Notes: generated by a model not told the origin, from the sequence alone. 54,195 nucleotides of DNA from an uncultured Prevotellaceae bacterium (GCA_900315745.1 ONAG01000020.1:1-54195), one strand, 5' to 3'; shown: positions 9,275 to 17,919, numbered from the stretch's first letter. Numbers and translations: made by a program.

Positions 9275-10177
9275 TTATCTAAGTCCCCATGTATTGGGAT
9301 ATACTATACGCTCGGCTTGTTCCTCCTCATCATCTGGGAGGTTACAGAAAAAGTCTATGCCGGTAAGTCTTTCGAGTTCGTCAATGCTAACCACATAGTC
9401 TATAAGATTGTCGTTGCTTCTATCTTCATTTAGATGTTCCACCCAGAACCCGATAGCTTTATAGCCTTGCTTGTTTTTGCATAGTATTGCCATGAAAAAG
9501 TATTTTGGAACAATAAGCCCACTCGATGTCACAAGCATGATTTGACTTTGATTGTCTATAGTGCCACCCTTGCAAATATATAAGGTGTCACGGAATGAGT
9601 CAAGATTCCATGTCTTGCTAACGATTTGTTCCATCTTCATCCACAATCCTGCATTGAATTTGTTGCGTTGTGGTTGCATATTGCTTAGATAGAAAGTTTG
9701 CTTGTTGGCTGCCACACTATTCAAGCGGTCATACGAAGGACAGATATGGCCATGGTCATATCCTGAGCCATAATAGGGGTCGCTGCTGTGTGTGTAGGCT
9801 CTTGGTATATCAGGATCCCAAGGATATTGGCTTTCGCCCTTGTCTGCAGACCATCTGTTTACATTTTTGGGACTGTTGCTCTTGTCGAGTGTATAGCAGC
9901 TCCAACGTTGAGATTTCTTCTGACAATCCCATTCCAGGATATAGTTCACGCCATGTTCCAAGGTGCTGTGTACTACAACTAAGTTTTCGGCAGTTCCCTT
10001 TATTTTTGGAACTTCCAATCGTTGGTATGCTTTATTAGTTGATGGGTTGGCGTTTTTATTGACATTAGTGCTGGTGTTTGGTTTATTAGATGGACGTTCC
10101 AAACCATCATCATCACTATTACATGATGCCATCATCAATGCTAAAAGTGTCAATAGGCAGGCTATCTTGGTTTTCAT
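9275..10177 (-). CDS. DNA/RNA non-specific endonuclease, lipoprotein
   Basis: Exported nuclease of the NUC (Serratia nuclease/EndoG) family, a metal-dependent enzyme that cuts DNA and RNA without sequence preference. The 300-residue product has a lipoprotein signal ending MMASC (Cys19), then a Ser/Asn/Pro-rich linker to about residue 50, so the enzyme is tethered to a membrane, possibly exposed on the surface. The NUC core follows: YDHGHICPS with putative general base His144, LSNMQPQRNKFNAGLW with the metal-ligand Asn at 175, and a downstream Glu183. The usual Arg of the DRGH motif is replaced by His142. It lies downstream of rpmE2 beyond a terminator-like hairpin. The second exported nuclease at 16189 and the receptor operon make a nucleic-acid-scavenging role attractive (inference). 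Confidence 0.92.
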   Translation of the reverse strand: MKTKIACLLTLLALMMASCNSDDDGLERPSNKPNTSTNVNKNANPSTNKAYQRLEVPKIKGTAENLVVVHSTLEHGVNYILEWDCQKKSQRWSCYTLDKSNSPKNVNRWSADKGESQYPWDPDIPRAYTHSSDPYYGSGYDHGHICPSYDRLNSVAANKQTFYLSNMQPQRNKFNAGLWMKMEQIVSKTWNLDSFRDTLYICKGGTIDNQSQIMLVTSSGLIVPKYFFMAILCKNKQGYKAIGFWVEHLNEDRSNDNLIDYVVSIDELERLTGIDFFCNLPDDEEEQAERIVYPNTWGLR

Positions 10178-10199
10178 AGGCTTTTCTTTTGGAGTGATT

Positions 10200-10253
10200 A
10201 TTTAAAAAAGATGCTACTGTGCGCATATGCAACTACGCATCAGAAGCATCTTT
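10200..10253 (-). terminator. Rho-independent terminator after rpmE2
   Basis: Arms AAAGATGCT (10207-10215) and AGCATCTTT (10245-10253) form a 9-bp stem. A second inner pairing (TGCG with CGCA) extends it. Read on the minus strand the stem is followed directly by a run of six T. It lies about 60 nt after the rpmE2 stop and 30 nt before the nuclease ATG. Confidence 0.8.
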
Positions 10254-10273
10254 ATATATGTATTCGTCTTAAC

Positions 10274-10306
10274 CAAACAGGATTTCTTATAATGCTGTCC
10301 TGTTTG
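10274..10306 (-). other. Second hairpin downstream of rpmE2
   Basis: CAAACAGGA (10274-10282) and TCCTGTTTG (10298-10306) form a perfect 9-bp stem around a 15-nt loop, immediately after the rpmE2 stop. No T run follows. It could stabilise the 3' end of the message or act in tandem with the terminator at 10200-10253. Confidence 0.5.
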
Positions 10307-10314
10307 ACAGACTG

Positions 10315-10566
10315 TTATTTCTTCAGTTTTCCGTAGCGGTTCATGAAACGATCCACACGTCCTGCAGTATCCACAAGCTTGTTCTTACCTGTGTAGAACG
10401 GGTGTGATGTGTTCGAGATTTCTACTTTTACCATTGGGTAAGTCTCACCTTCAAATTCCACTGTCTCATTAGTCTTGCATGTGGACTTTGTAAGGAACAT
10501 ATCGCCGTTGGACATATCCTTGAATACGACGGGGCGATAGTTTTCTGGATGAATTCCTTTTTTCAT
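10315..10566 (-). CDS. rpmE2: 50S ribosomal protein L31 type B
   Basis: Ribosomal protein bL31 of the zinc-free B type. The 83 residues begin [18 protein letters not shown] and contain the conserved [21 protein letters not shown] block near the C-terminus. Only one Cys is present, so the zinc-binding CxxC form is excluded; type-B length and the central insertion also agree. It has a full promoter 50 nt upstream and two hairpins downstream, so it appears to be transcribed alone. Confidence 0.97.
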   Translation of the reverse strand: MKKGIHPENYRPVVFKDMSNGDMFLTKSTCKTNETVEFEGETYPMVKVEISNTSHPFYTGKNKLVDTAGRVDRFMNRYGKLKK

Positions 10567-10616
10567 TTTTAATTGTTGTTGTTATGTTAATTGACTCTAT
10601 AATTCAGTTTGGGGTG

Positions 10617-10648
10617 CAAAGATACGAACATTTTTGATAATAGCCAAA
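10617..10648 (-). promoter_or_regulatory. Promoter for rpmE2
   Basis: -7 box TATCTTTG (10617-10624, minus strand) and -33 TTTG (10645-10648) are separated by exactly 20 nt. The start is expected near 10610, leaving a leader of about 45 nt. Confidence 0.75.
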
Positions 10649-10696
10649 TTTTTCTTCTTTTATTTTCAAAAAACTGCACATCGTTCATTTATTATA

Positions 10697-10727
10697 GAAA
10701 TCCCCCAACAAAAAGTTGAGGGATTTC
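10697..10727 (-). terminator. Hairpin after the OB-repeat lipoprotein gene
   Basis: GAAATCCC (10697-10704) pairs with GGGATTTC (10720-10727). An inner CAAC/GTTG stem, one mismatch and an AAAAA loop complete it. It lies 36 nt after the stop at 10763. No T run follows, so it is a probable but weak terminator of the receptor operon. Confidence 0.6.
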
Positions 10728-10762
10728 TGAGTAATATTTACAATATCGTGTTTATCTTGCTG

Positions 10763-12487
10763 TTATGGTTTTGTTCCTATGCCGCTACCATTAATTTCAG
10801 CGTATGAAACAGCTTTTATTCCAGTCGCTCCGAAATATTTTTCGATGTTTCCGTACAAAAGTATTTCCTTGCCGAAATTCCCAGGGTTGTCTTGCAAATT
10901 GACACCTGTGCGTACTGCACCGTTTGGCAATTGCACTGGCATGCATTTGGATAAGTCGGTTTCTGAAGCAGATGCAGCCACCAAGATGTTGGTCTTAACG
11001 TTGCAGCCATCTGCTGTGAAGTGAGAACCATCTGATAGTACTTGTCCTTCAACATAACCTACAACGTAGCCTTTAACGTAAACACCCGAACCACTACCAG
11101 CAGCTATAGCAGAGGTCACTGAATATGGATTGCTGTATGTTCCTGTACTGCCATCATCTGGTGTGGGGGTGTCACCTCCATTGCCGCTGAGAGAGAAAAT
11201 ATAACTTTCATTCTGCTGTGTCTCTGGAGTGTTGCCTCTATAATTTACCAATTTGCCACAGATTACGACTTCGTCGCCAACCTTGATTTGAGTGTCGCCG
11301 TCTGCCCACTTCTTGTTGCCAAGATAGAGTGTGCGGAACACATAGAATGTGTTCTCATCCTTGCCATCATCAGAAATATAGAAAGAGGCATTGCCATAAT
11401 TGGATGTAAATGATTCTTTTATGGAAGCAATCTTGCCTTTGATGTAATATTCTTCGCTTGTAGGCGTATCAGCTGCGAGTTTGCTGACAAATTGATTAGC
11501 AGCCACAGCATTCCAAGGGTCGGCTGCAGTTCCGCTACCTTTAGCCTCGCCAGGTGTTGGTGTAGGAGTGTCACCACCACCTTCTGTCTTGCCATTGAGC
11601 GAATAGATGAAGCTCTTGCTTGCTACAGTTTCCGGAGTGTTGCCTTTAAAGTTCACCAATTTGCCGCAAATGATTACCTCATCGCCAACCTTGATTTGCG
11701 TGTCACCATTAGCCCATTTCTTGTTTCCAAGATAGAGAGTACGGAACACATAGAATTCACCACTTGTTGTTCCATCCTCTGAAATATAGAAGGTAGCATT
11801 GCCGTATTGGGCACCAAATTCACCATTTTCGGCAATTTTGGAAATTTTGCCTTTGATGTAGTAATCCTTGTCACTTTCAGAGTCAGCTGGCAGACTGTTT
11901 ACATAATTGATGGCACCAGCAGGGTTCCATGGGTCTGCCTGTGTTCCTGAACCTTTTGCTTCGCCAGTTGGTTGAGGCTCGCCGCCTTCGCTCTTGCCGT
12001 TGAGAGAATATAGGAACGCCTTGTTCTGTTGTGTCTCCAATGTTCCGTTGAAGTTGAACAGCTTGCCACAGATGATTACCTCATCACCCTCCTTAATCAA
12101 ATCGCCGGAGGTGTATTTCTTGTTGCCGAGGTAAAGTGCGCGATAGATGTAGAATTGGTTTTTGGCTGTACCGTCGTCAGAGATGTAGAAAGTAGCGTTG
12201 CCATATTTTTCATCTTCGTCATAATTTTGCTTTATCGACGATACTTTCCCCTTGATATAGACATCTTGAGAACTCTCTTGTCCAGCTTCTAACTGTTGAG
12301 CAAATTCTATGGCAGCAGCCACGTTGAATGGATCTGCCAAAGTGCCACTGCCTGCAGGGTCAACCACAACAGAGGGTTTGTCGTTGCTACCGTTGGGAAT
12401 GTCAAATGGCGCGGGCACATCCTCACAGCTTGAGAATGTTAGAACCGCTGTAGCCATGATGAACAATGAATAAAATACTTTTTTCAT
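10763..12487 (-). CDS. Lipoprotein with three OB-fold-like repeats and a DUF6359-like C-terminus
   Basis: Predicted surface or periplasmic lipoprotein of 574 residues; the signal ends TFSSC with Cys21 as the lipidation site. Three homologous units follow at about residues 47-164, 179-299 and 317-434. Each begins GSGT-ADP and carries YIKGK, YGNATFYIS, the LYLGNKK block, GDEVIICGKL and a closing SLNG, a strand order consistent with an OB fold. Linkers are Gly/Thr/Pro-rich (TPTPTP). The final domain (about 451-574) resembles DUF6359 (SNPYSVTSAIA, GVYVKGYVVGYVEG). OB folds commonly bind oligonucleotides or oligosaccharides; ligand here is unknown. It is the third gene of an operon with a TonB-receptor-like protein and a DUF5689 lipoprotein, 58 bp after the latter. 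Confidence 0.85.
   Translation of the reverse strand: MKKVFYSLFIMATAVLTFSSCEDVPAPFDIPNGSNDKPSVVVDPAGSGTLADPFNVAAAIEFAQQLEAGQESSQDVYIKGKVSSIKQNYDEDEKYGNATFYISDDGTAKNQFYIYRALYLGNKKYTSGDLIKEGDEVIICGKLFNFNGTLETQQNKAFLYSLNGKSEGGEPQPTGEAKGSGTQADPWNPAGAINYVNSLPADSESDKDYYIKGKISKIAENGEFGAQYGNATFYISEDGTTSGEFYVFRTLYLGNKKWANGDTQIKVGDEVIICGKLVNFKGNTPETVASKSFIYSLNGKTEGGGDTPTPTPGEAKGSGTAADPWNAVAANQFVSKLAADTPTSEEYYIKGKIASIKESFTSNYGNASFYISDDGKDENTFYVFRTLYLGNKKWADGDTQIKVGDEVVICGKLVNYRGNTPETQQNESYIFSLSGNGGDTPTPDDGSTGTYSNPYSVTSAIAAGSGSGVYVKGYVVGYVEGQVLSDGSHFTADGCNVKTNILVAASASETDLSKCMPVQLPNGAVRTGVNLQDNPGNFGKEILLYGNIEKYFGATGIKAVSYAEINGSGIGTKP
11186..12349 (-). repeat. Three tandem about 360-bp coding repeats
   Basis: The DNA encoding the three OB-like units runs at about 11996-12349, 11591-11953 and 11186-11539. 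Units two and three are the most alike, with nearly identical stretches around LYLGNKKWA-GDTQIKVGDE. Unit one is the most divergent, which suggests that the second duplication is more recent. Confidence 0.8.
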
Positions 12488-12545
12488 GGGTTATGTCGTT
12501 TTTTGTTATTTTTATTAATAAACGTTATGATGGTCGATGCGACTT

Positions 12546-13400
12546 TTATTGAGCAAGCTCAATGTCGTTAATCGAACGCATGAGAATTTGCCAAGTATTG
12601 CGATAACGAGTAAAGATACCCGTCACATTAACCTTGCCTTCAGGCATGACATTGCCGGCAAAATCGGCAAAGGTGCTTGTGCGAAGAACAAGTTGGCTGC
12701 TGCTTATACCCTTGAAATTACGGTTTGCGCAATTGGCTGTAAGTGGCACACTGCCATCGTCGGGTGCAAAGGTTGCCTTTCCATCTGCAGCTTGCAGTTC
12801 AACTCCTTTCAAAGTCATCAGCTTGCCACAATGAGATTCCAAATAAGAAGCATCAGTCACCCTTCTTTGGTCAAACTCTTCTGGGGTGACGCTCGATGGG
12901 TTGGAACCTATCAACTTATAATGATCGTTCCAAAGGAATCGACTCATGCGGCTAACATAGGTGGAACCGCTCGCACTTGTATATGGAGTGCCTATCTCAC
13001 CTTGTTGTCCGTATGCTCCAATATAAAGGTCTTTGAGATCTACGAGGATTTCTTGACCAACAGGCAGGAAACCGTAGATGCCACCTTGTGCAATACAGAT
13101 TATGAAAGCTCCAGTGCCATCGTCGATGAAGACTTCATTGTAAATGTTGCCCTCAATGTCATTTCCAATAACAGTGCCTTTGATTTGTATCTCGTCTGTT
13201 ATCTGCTTCATGCCATTGTTGCTTATCACACTGCTATATGTTGACTTCAGGTCGGCAATGGAAATCACATTCTTTTCGGTGAGTGATGGGTTACCAAAAA
13301 CCTTGTCGGCAGTAGTGGAAGGCGCATCAAAACTATCGGCCATGCACGATGCCAAGAGCGTGCAAACAGCCAGCATTAGTATGTTTTTGAAGTAATTCAT
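12546..13400 (-). CDS. DUF5689 domain lipoprotein
   Basis: Lipoprotein of 284 residues; the signal ends TLLASC (Cys19). The body fits the DUF5689 family: ISIADLKSTY, then IQIKGTVIGNDIEGNIYNEVFIDDGTGAF (OB-like strands), a glycine-rich middle, VELQAADGKATFAPDD and a final VNVTGIFTRYRNTWQILMRSINDIE. DUF5689 proteins in Bacteroidetes are often found beside TonB-dependent receptors and secreted nucleases or phosphoesterases (recalled association, not tested). The gene starts 11 bp after the receptor stop, so it is translated from the same message. Probably a surface partner of the receptor. Confidence 0.85.
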   Translation of the reverse strand: MNYFKNILMLAVCTLLASCMADSFDAPSTTADKVFGNPSLTEKNVISIADLKSTYSSVISNNGMKQITDEIQIKGTVIGNDIEGNIYNEVFIDDGTGAFIICIAQGGIYGFLPVGQEILVDLKDLYIGAYGQQGEIGTPYTSASGSTYVSRMSRFLWNDHYKLIGSNPSSVTPEEFDQRRVTDASYLESHCGKLMTLKGVELQAADGKATFAPDDGSVPLTANCANRNFKGISSSQLVLRTSTFADFAGNVMPEGKVNVTGIFTRYRNTWQILMRSINDIELAQ

Positions 13401-13411
13401 GTCGGTAGTTT

Positions 13412-15961
13412 TTAGAATCGGTAGGTGAGATTGAGCATGCCATTAAGGCCGTAAGCGTAGTATTTCTTTGGATTAAGAGAGAACTTGTAGGCTCTCACGT
13501 TGTTCATGAGTGTCTGACCATTCTCTTCTTTCACGGTATAGTCGCTGCGGCTTTGTTCATATCCGCCAGTGCAAATCTTCTGATTGTTGAGAATATTTGT
13601 TACCATAAAGTTGATGGACAGTTGTCTTCCACGTCCCACGCGGATGGTTTTGCCTATAGAACCATCGAGCATGAATCCTCCTTTTCCCTTTGCCTGCGGT
13701 GGCACGTCGTAGGTTCCGTCATTGTTGACACGTCCCATTGTAGTGAGTGTGCCTTGGTAACGATAGCTTGGCGAGTAGCTCAGGTAGATGCGGTCGTAGT
13801 AGTTGCCTTTCAGGTCGATGAACCATCCTCCTGAATGATAGCTGAGGATAAGACTCCCTGCTGTGAGAGGTGTTCCTGCCTCATGCATACCCTCATTCAT
13901 CACTACATCATCAACGTAAGTGGCTTTTGTTGAATTCATGTACCTAACTTTTGCATTGTTGGTGTATTCGCTTTCACCCATCGTGCCTATTGCCTTTATG
14001 TTGAATGCAGATGTCACTTTGAAATCGATGCCAGCTTCCACACCATAAATGCGCTTGTTGATACCAGTCATTGAGACGTATGAGAATGAGTTGATATCGT
14101 CGAAATAGAAGTTTTGCCATTCTGTCATATGGCTCATATAATTGTAATATGCATTGAGGTTGATGTGGATGCGTGATGTCTGATGCTGGAATCCCACCTC
14201 GCTACTAAATATGCGTTCGTTGCGTAAGTTGGATACGAAATCGTTGTTCATTTCGGGTGAAACAAAAGCTGTAGTAATTTGTGGTGCACGGTGCTCATAC
14301 CCAATGCCCAACATAAAGGTATTTCCACCACCAAGGTTCACACTTCCGTTGAATTTGCCACCTCCACTGACGAAATGAGCCGTCTTGCTCTTGCCATAGG
14401 AATTATCAGCAAACATACCATTGCGCATTTTGCCATCACGTTGCATGCCATCATAATTCAGCTTTCCTGCCACGCTATAGTGCAACACCCCAAAATTCTC
14501 TGAATAGTTAGCCCATAGAACACCCTTACGTGCCAAAAGGTTGTAATCATAGCCGTAGCGGTCGCCTTCACCAATCTTTTGGTTGGGATGATTGAGGTCA
14601 TACTGAACGGCATTGGAACCTGTTGGATAGTTTCCCAAAGCGTATGTATTAATATTGTGGTAAGAGTTGGCTCCCATCATGTCTTCCATTGTCAGGTAAT
14701 GTTTTCCGACATTGCCACCCAATTGGAATCCAATGTTGAAGTTTGATTTATTAGTTATCTCCTTGTGTAGTACGGAAGATAGCGTAACAAAGATGTTGTC
14801 GTTGTGCCTGGCTTGTATGTAATACATGGCATCTGCTCCTTGTGCATTTGCATTGCGGTTTGCTGCATAGAGGCGATCCCAATTGATTTGCCTTGCTTCT
14901 TCTGATGAGGACATGAGTTTCCAAACCTGGTTGAAGTCAGCAAGTCCTTGTGCCGTACGGTTATGGTCATCCGTCTCATCCCAAACATCAAAATAGCTGC
15001 TGGGCAAATTCTTCCAATAATCTGGCTGGGGATTGTCAGCATTGTTGTAGTTCAGCTTCGTACTCTTGTACATGCTGTATTTGCCAAGGAGCGACGTGGT
15101 CAGTTTCGTGGTTTTGTTGATATTCCAATCCCATGTTGCGACAGCACTTGGAGCAAAGTCATTGATGATGCGAGAATTTCTCACCTTGCCGTCTTGGTAA
15201 CCCCAATATGGATTGTATTGGTAGTTGTTGGCAAGCCAATAACTCTCGTCGGTTGCAGCTCCCTGTGATGCGCGTTCCGTAGGATTACCCCATGTTGAAA
15301 GAGAGAATGAGTGTTTCCCACTCAATTTCTGTATTCCAAAATAGTAGGAGAGAGAGTTGTAGAAAGTACCTTCCACATAACCACGTTTTGCCCAACGGTA
15401 ACTGATGCTTGCAGCCCACGACCATCCTCTTTCACTGATGCCAGAGCCGTAAGTGTAAGCTGCCCTTGCCACATAGTTTCGGTTGGCGCCACTAAGGGTG
15501 AGCTTGTGCCCAGCAGCCACCTGTGAGGCTCTGAAATTGTAGTTGTTGCTTCCACCGATGGCAGAAAAAGAGAAGTTGTTATCCTCAAAAGGAAGAGCCG
15601 CATCGACGTTTCGCGTTAGATTGTTGATGCCACCAACATTGGAATAGCGGAATTGTCCTGACTCCAAATCGTTCATTGGGGCACCATTGACGTAGATGTC
15701 GTTGTACTTCTGGTTTAGAGAACGATAACGAAACCTTACCGGGGAGAATGTATATCCCACCTCATTGGCGAATACGTTGGTGTTGCTGCTAAGGATGGTA
15801 ACATTCTGAGACATGTCATCATCCTCGCCCAACTGAGCCTCCGTGAAAGTGAAAGCCGACTCGTCCAACGCACCGGTCTGCTCCAATGAGTCCACCTCTT
15901 GTGAATAAGCAAGAGGACTGTAGCAGAGCGCAAACACTGCCAGTTTGAGAATTTTTCGCAT
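13412..15961 (-). CDS. TonB-dependent receptor-like outer-membrane protein
   Basis: Outer-membrane barrel of 849 residues, expected to import a substrate across the outer membrane. The chosen ATG (15961) gives a typical signal peptide (RKILKLAVFALCYSPLAYS); a reading 36 bp longer adds only polar residues. A short acidic N-terminal stretch precedes a reduced plug-like segment (FSPVRFRYRSLNQKYNDIYVNGAPMND), and the rest is an aromatic-rich barrel ending YGLNGMLNLTYRF. It lacks the CarboxypepD_reg-like domain and an obvious TonB box, unlike SusC proteins, and no SusD is present. The two following lipoproteins (DUF5689 and OB-repeat) probably form its outer lid or substrate-binding partners. It is transcribed divergently from the secreted phosphodiesterase at 16189. 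Confidence 0.88.
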   Translation of the reverse strand: MRKILKLAVFALCYSPLAYSQEVDSLEQTGALDESAFTFTEAQLGEDDDMSQNVTILSSNTNVFANEVGYTFSPVRFRYRSLNQKYNDIYVNGAPMNDLESGQFRYSNVGGINNLTRNVDAALPFEDNNFSFSAIGGSNNYNFRASQVAAGHKLTLSGANRNYVARAAYTYGSGISERGWSWAASISYRWAKRGYVEGTFYNSLSYYFGIQKLSGKHSFSLSTWGNPTERASQGAATDESYWLANNYQYNPYWGYQDGKVRNSRIINDFAPSAVATWDWNINKTTKLTTSLLGKYSMYKSTKLNYNNADNPQPDYWKNLPSSYFDVWDETDDHNRTAQGLADFNQVWKLMSSSEEARQINWDRLYAANRNANAQGADAMYYIQARHNDNIFVTLSSVLHKEITNKSNFNIGFQLGGNVGKHYLTMEDMMGANSYHNINTYALGNYPTGSNAVQYDLNHPNQKIGEGDRYGYDYNLLARKGVLWANYSENFGVLHYSVAGKLNYDGMQRDGKMRNGMFADNSYGKSKTAHFVSGGGKFNGSVNLGGGNTFMLGIGYEHRAPQITTAFVSPEMNNDFVSNLRNERIFSSEVGFQHQTSRIHINLNAYYNYMSHMTEWQNFYFDDINSFSYVSMTGINKRIYGVEAGIDFKVTSAFNIKAIGTMGESEYTNNAKVRYMNSTKATYVDDVVMNEGMHEAGTPLTAGSLILSYHSGGWFIDLKGNYYDRIYLSYSPSYRYQGTLTTMGRVNNDGTYDVPPQAKGKGGFMLDGSIGKTIRVGRGRQLSINFMVTNILNNQKICTGGYEQSRSDYTVKEENGQTLMNNVRAYKFSLNPKKYYAYGLNGMLNLTYRF

Positions 15962-15994
15962 AAGCAATAAATGTTGATTCTTGATGTTTTGGTG

Positions 15995-16002
15995 CAAAGT
16001 AA
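15995..16002 (-). promoter_or_regulatory. Candidate promoter for the receptor operon
   Basis: TTACTTTG differs from TAnnTTTG at one position and lies 33 nt upstream of the ATG at 15961. The 227-bp divergent gap contains AT-rich tracts on both sides and is the natural place for shared control of this operon and the phosphodiesterase gene. Confidence 0.45.
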
Positions 16003-16088
16003 CAAATTTTTTTTTAATAAATCATAAATTGTCGTATGTTTTTTTGTAGATTTTTATGAAAACATGCAATTTTATCATTTTTTTTTCC

Positions 16089-16096
16089 GATATTTG
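16089..16096 (+). promoter_or_regulatory. Candidate promoter for the secreted phosphodiesterase run
   Basis: GATATTTG, one mismatch from TAnnTTTG, with an expected start near 16103 and a leader of about 85 nt to the ATG at 16189. No convincing -33 element. Confidence 0.4.
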
Positions 16097-16188
16097 CACA
16101 ATCATACTATACATGTCGATTTGCTGTTTTTTCGACAGCCTAATGTGTGTGGAGTATATAATTATGGTTAACTAAAAACACTAAGGAT

Positions 16189-17229
16189 ATGAAAAGATTT
16201 TTTTTGCTATTTGCCGTGGCTTGTCTCTTTCTCCTTCCAGCGTCAGCACAGAGGAAGTATAGTCTTTATGGAATTGGTTTCTATAATTTGGAAAATCTCT
16301 TCGACACTTGCCATGATGAGGGAAAAAATGATTATGATTTCTTGCCCGATGGCTCCTATAAGTGGAATGGATTGAAATATAGCAGAAAGCTACACAACAT
16401 GGCTTATGCTTTGGCAGACTTGGGTACAGATAAATTACCCATCGGATGCGCTGTCATTGGTGTGTCTGAGGTTGAAAACAGCAATGCATTAGATGACCTT
16501 GTGGCTCAACCAGAATTAGCAGCAAGAGGTTATAAATATGTACATATAGAGGGACCCGACAGAAGAGGCGTGGATTGCGCCATGTTATATAACCCTGCAC
16601 TTTTCACATTGAGGGATGCCATTTTGGTACCTTATGTTCCTGAACTTGAAAAAGACAGCACTTTCAAGACACGTGGATTCCTGACGGTTTCTGGAATACT
16701 TGCCGACGAACCAGTTACCATAATAGTATGCCATTGGCCGAGCCGCTTCTCTGGCAGTTTTTATAGAGAAACTGCAGGCAAACAGGTGAAGGTAATTAAA
16801 GACTCCGTCATGAAAGCCGACCCTAATAATAAGGTAATAGTAATGGGCGACATGAATGATGACCCACAAAACCGTAGTATGAGCGAGATGTTGGGGGCAA
16901 GAGGCAAAATCAAGGATGTAAAAAAAGGCGACATGTTTAATCCATGGTGGAAAGTCCTCGACAGCGGAACGGGTACGTTGAGCTATCAAGGTAGTTGGAA
17001 CCTCTTCGACCAGATAGTGCTCTCTCACAACTTGATTGACACTAAAGAAACCAAGGACTACAGAAAGCTCACCTATTATACTTGTCAAATTCAAAGAAGA
17101 GACTATCTTCTTCAAAGTGAAGGGCAATACAAAGGCACACCCAAACGTACCACGGCAGGAGGTGTATGGCTCGATGGTTATTCAGACCATTTACCCACCG
17201 TGGTTTACCTGATAAAAGAAAAGCAATAG
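16189..17229 (+). CDS. Secreted endonuclease/exonuclease/phosphatase family protein
   Basis: DNase I-like phosphodiesterase with a signal peptide (KRFFLLFAVACLFLLPASAQ), so it acts outside the cytoplasm. All family motifs are present in its 346 residues: FYNLENLFD (Asn33/Asn36), SEVEN with metal-ligand Glu94, RRGVDCAMLY, CHWPSR with His182, MGDMNDDP with Asp221 and Asn223, and a C-terminal YSDHLP with the catalytic Asp333-His334 pair. The set is intact and the enzyme should be active; DNA, RNA or another phosphodiester are possible substrates. It begins a plus-strand run (gaps 22, 29, 5 and 43 bp) and is divergent from the receptor/lipoprotein operon. Confidence 0.93.
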   Translation: MKRFFLLFAVACLFLLPASAQRKYSLYGIGFYNLENLFDTCHDEGKNDYDFLPDGSYKWNGLKYSRKLHNMAYALADLGTDKLPIGCAVIGVSEVENSNALDDLVAQPELAARGYKYVHIEGPDRRGVDCAMLYNPALFTLRDAILVPYVPELEKDSTFKTRGFLTVSGILADEPVTIIVCHWPSRFSGSFYRETAGKQVKVIKDSVMKADPNNKVIVMGDMNDDPQNRSMSEMLGARGKIKDVKKGDMFNPWWKVLDSGTGTLSYQGSWNLFDQIVLSHNLIDTKETKDYRKLTYYTCQIQRRDYLLQSEGQYKGTPKRTTAGGVWLDGYSDHLPTVVYLIKEKQ

Positions 17230-17251
17230 GTGGCTCATTGCAAGGGTTTTT

Positions 17252-17890
17252 ATGTCTCAGAAGCAGTCAACAAACAACATAAAAAACGGTTCTTCACTTA
17301 AAGTGACCAATAACACCGACAACACATTGGAAACTCATCCGTGGAAGCCCTTCATTCCAGAAGGGACACGGATGATTTTCTTAGGTAGTTTTCCTCCAGC
17401 ACCACATCGATGGGCTATGGATTTCTTCTATCCCAATTTCATCAACGATATGTGGCGCATTTTCGGCATTTGCCTGCACAACGACAAAGGATGGTTCGTA
17501 AATGAAGAAAAACGAACCTTTCATAGAGAAATGATAGAAAGGATGCTGAAAGAACTTGGCATTGGCATTTACGACACAGCCATAGTGGTGCGAAGAACAC
17601 GCAACACTGCATCCGACAAGGATTTGGAGGTAATTAAAAATACAGACTTTGACGGTTTGCTAAGAATGGCACCTCTTTGCAAATATTTGGTCACCACAGG
17701 AGAAAAAGCAACCAACATAATTACTTCACATTTTTCTATTGAAAAGCCCAAACTGGGAAATCGTGTTGACTTCATTTTTGAAGGCAGGAATATCAGTTTG
17801 TATCGAATGCCAAGTAGCAGTCGTGCTTATCCCATGAAAATAGAAGACAAGGCTGCATTTTATAAGAAATTGTTCAATCTCATCTTATGA
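17252..17890 (+). CDS. Uracil-DNA-glycosylase superfamily protein
   Basis: Cytoplasmic protein of 212 residues with the UDG-like fold. Motif 1 is FLGSFPPAPHRW (around residues 43-54), the central strand region reads KYLVTTGEKATNII, and the second motif is LYRMPSSSRAYPM, occupying the position of the DNA-intercalating loop. This matches a distinct Bacteroidetes subgroup rather than classical Ung, because the usual GQDPYH is absent. It probably removes damaged bases from DNA or handles free modified bases; specificity cannot be told. It starts 22 bp after the secreted phosphodiesterase and 29 bp before udk. Confidence 0.82.
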   Translation: MSQKQSTNNIKNGSSLKVTNNTDNTLETHPWKPFIPEGTRMIFLGSFPPAPHRWAMDFFYPNFINDMWRIFGICLHNDKGWFVNEEKRTFHREMIERMLKELGIGIYDTAIVVRRTRNTASDKDLEVIKNTDFDGLLRMAPLCKYLVTTGEKATNIITSHFSIEKPKLGNRVDFIFEGRNISLYRMPSSSRAYPMKIEDKAAFYKKLFNLIL

Positions 17891-17919
17891 TTTATTCATA
17901 TTAAATTACATATACACAC

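Noticed and set aside
12537-13244. Plus-strand open frame of 235 codons opposite the DUF5689 gene
   Set aside because: The minus-strand frame has a lipoprotein signal and family motifs and fits the operon; this frame has neither.
16585-17127. Minus-strand open frame of 180 codons opposite the secreted phosphodiesterase
   Set aside because: All catalytic motifs are on the plus strand; this is a shadow frame.
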